Shown here piece by piece: positions 63,029 to 64,000 of a stretch of DNA of 64,000 nt; position 1 is the stretch's first letter, and the number at the start of each line of letters is the position of its first letter. The translations under genes and the position numbers were made by a program. This DNA comes from UBA9926 sp038131595 (GTDB lineage Bacteria; Pseudomonadota; Gammaproteobacteria; Pseudomonadales; Azotimanducaceae), in contig JAYPPR010000008.1 in assembly GCA_038131595.1 (NCBI GenBank), positions 1,550,001 through 1,614,000 of the forward strand, written 5' to 3'. The notes beneath the pieces were generated by a model, which worked only from the letters and a program-made list of their open reading frames with translations, searched no databases and was not told where the DNA came from.

Positions 63029-64000
63029 TCAACGTTGGTTTTGTTTGCGGTCCCATTGATCGGTTAGGTCGATAATGACAGCAGCGAGGGATTTGGGGTT
63101 CGACGGGTGGTTTAACACGTAAACAGATTCACCCAATACGGGTCGGTACACGTAGGGTGCATCCGGATCTTCCGCCAACACAATGACCGGGCGATTCGGC
63201 ATCTTGCTCAAGGCCTGATCAATGATTCGATGCCCGCCCTCGCCAGGTAGAACCATACGGGTCACCACGCAATCGAGATATACACCTTTTCGATTGATCT
63301 GAGTTAGCCCGTCTGCTGCGGTAGTGCTCAGAATCGTTGAGCATCCTAAAGATTCAAGGTCAGTAGCTAGGCGGTTTGAGAATGAATGGTCAGGGTCGAT
63401 GATCAAGACGAGGGGAGATGGCCCCTCATTGAAACCTTTTGCAGGTTTAGATGCATGGGGCAGGTGAAGGGTGAAGACCGTGCCCTTCTTGTCACTGCGA
63501 GTCAAAACGAGGTCCCCTTGGTGGCGCCGAGCCATGTCTCGAACATTGGGTAATCCGAGGCCATGACCGCTCTCTTTTGTCGTTTTAAAGGTATCGAATA
63601 CCCGGGGTTGCAGCTCAGCGCTGATGCCGTGGCCTGAATCGATGATGGACACCTCAAAATGGTGGATCAACTTCTTGACATCGATTCGAATGTCTCCCTG
63701 AGAGGCTATGGCGTCACGCGCGTTGATGATGAGATTAAGGAGTATGTTCCGTAGCGTTGTAGCTGGAATAGCGACCATGGGCCAGCTCGATGTGCTCATC
63801 GGTTCAAATCGGAGTGAAATCCGCGTTGGAAGCACGTGCCGAAACAAGGGCAAGCTCTTTTGGATTGCCTGAATTAAATCGATCTGTTCGATGGGATCAC
63901 TATTCACCTTGCCAAATGCCAATAGCTCGCGGGTGAGGCTGTGACTGTCATTAATAGTTTGCTGCAACAACGCAATCGATGGGTGATCTTGGTTAGCTGT
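63029..64000 (-). CDS. Sensor histidine kinase, C-terminal part, with degenerate receiver domain (cut by window edge)
   Basis: The frame is open to the right edge, giving ~323 residues of C-terminus. The first part follows the H-box region (SLTRELLAFGKVN), then the HATPase: N-box LRNILLNLIINARDAI, G1 DSGHGIS, and G2 GHGLGLPNV. A receiver-like domain comes next, LVLIIDPDHSFSNRLATDLE, but the site of the phosphoacceptor Asp reads VVTRMVLPGEGG, with Arg instead of Asp, and the conserved Lys is replaced (VLNHP). So it is a pseudo-receiver. The sensor part lies outside the window. Confidence 0.88.
   Translation of the reverse strand, partial: TANQDHPSIALLQQTINDSHSLTRELLAFGKVNSDPIEQIDLIQAIQKSLPLFRHVLPTRISLRFEPMSTSSWPMVAIPATTLRNILLNLIINARDAIASQGDIRIDVKKLIHHFEVSIIDSGHGISAELQPRVFDTFKTTKESGHGLGLPNVRDMARRHQGDLVLTRSDKKGTVFTLHLPHASKPAKGFNEGPSPLVLIIDPDHSFSNRLATDLESLGCSTILSTTAADGLTQINRKGVYLDCVVTRMVLPGEGGHRIIDQALSKMPNRPVIVLAEDPDAPYVYRPVLGESVYVLNHPSNPKSLAAVIIDLTDQWDRKQNQR

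Noticed and set aside
1..64000. CRISPR array, insertion sequence, prophage, integron, tRNA or rRNA
   Set aside because: No spaced identical repeats, transposase, integrase, tRNA-like cloverleaf with CCA end or rRNA sequence was seen. The three tandem-repeat tracts have no spacers.

Overview
The window reads as a chromosomal segment of a gammaproteobacterium, probably a free-living aerobic heterotroph. The evidence is the ponA/mrcA - pilMNOPQ - aroK - aroB block with gltBD beside it, plus gammaproteobacterial-type Syd, SrkA, NudC, HemJ and TolC. No rRNA, tRNA, CRISPR array, insertion sequence, phage or integrase gene was seen. Coding density is high, and many neighbouring genes overlap by 1-4 bases (ATGA, GTGA, TAATG junctions). 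The species is not identifiable from what I can see.

Layout. 1-8059: the start of PBP1A (minus strand, running off the left edge) faces a type IV pilus alignment/secretin operon (pilMNOPQ) that continues into aroK-aroB. 8056-14065: glutamate synthase gltBD, convergent with aroB. 14066-17588: a 668-bp divergent gap, malate dehydrogenase, then syd-aroA. 17700-19660: an ECF sigma-factor cassette (EF-hand protein, sigma, membrane anti-sigma, periplasmic metal-sensor-like protein). 19790-23190: hemJ, a frameshifted SDR, a TSUP transporter and an acyltransferase. 23329-27730: a tight run nudC-modA-modB-modC-srkA (NAD-cap/NADH hydrolase, molybdate uptake, stress kinase). 27919-32394: tolC with a Deg1-like protease, and an amidase. 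32742-39249: matB-purN-prs-ileS, with a eukaryote-like (type 2) IleRS and a divergent PRPP synthetase. 39332-45691: a PCuAC copper chaperone, an FMN-binding protein, an unknown lipoprotein, a PhyH oxygenase, a folate pair (MTD1-like dehydrogenase plus FchA-like cyclohydrolase), a SIS sugar-phosphate isomerase and a Nudix hydrolase. 45809-52534: a Yej-type oligopeptide ABC transporter (B-C-A-D-F order) and an aquaporin. 52848-55897: CMD-family protein, FMO-type flavoprotein and ferredoxin-NADP reductase-like protein. 55917-58734: two acyl-CoA dehydrogenases and a VanY-like peptidase. 58823-64000: Sel1-SPOR protein, nitronate monooxygenase, folA, argS, and the end of a histidine kinase with a degenerate receiver domain.

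How genes fit together. Pilus assembly, aromatic amino acid synthesis, nitrogen assimilation and central carbon metabolism form the conserved core. The less standard parts are the ECF/EF-hand cassette, the split FolD replacement, the type 2 IleRS and the unusual Prs.

Four genes carry a single-base frameshift, each in or beside a short G/C run (SDR, oppC, oppF, Sel1-SPOR). In each case one base restores a full-length family protein. This pattern suggests sequencing or assembly error at least as much as gene decay. Three short tandem-repeat tracts (20, about 14 and 13 bp periods) lie in intergenic gaps.
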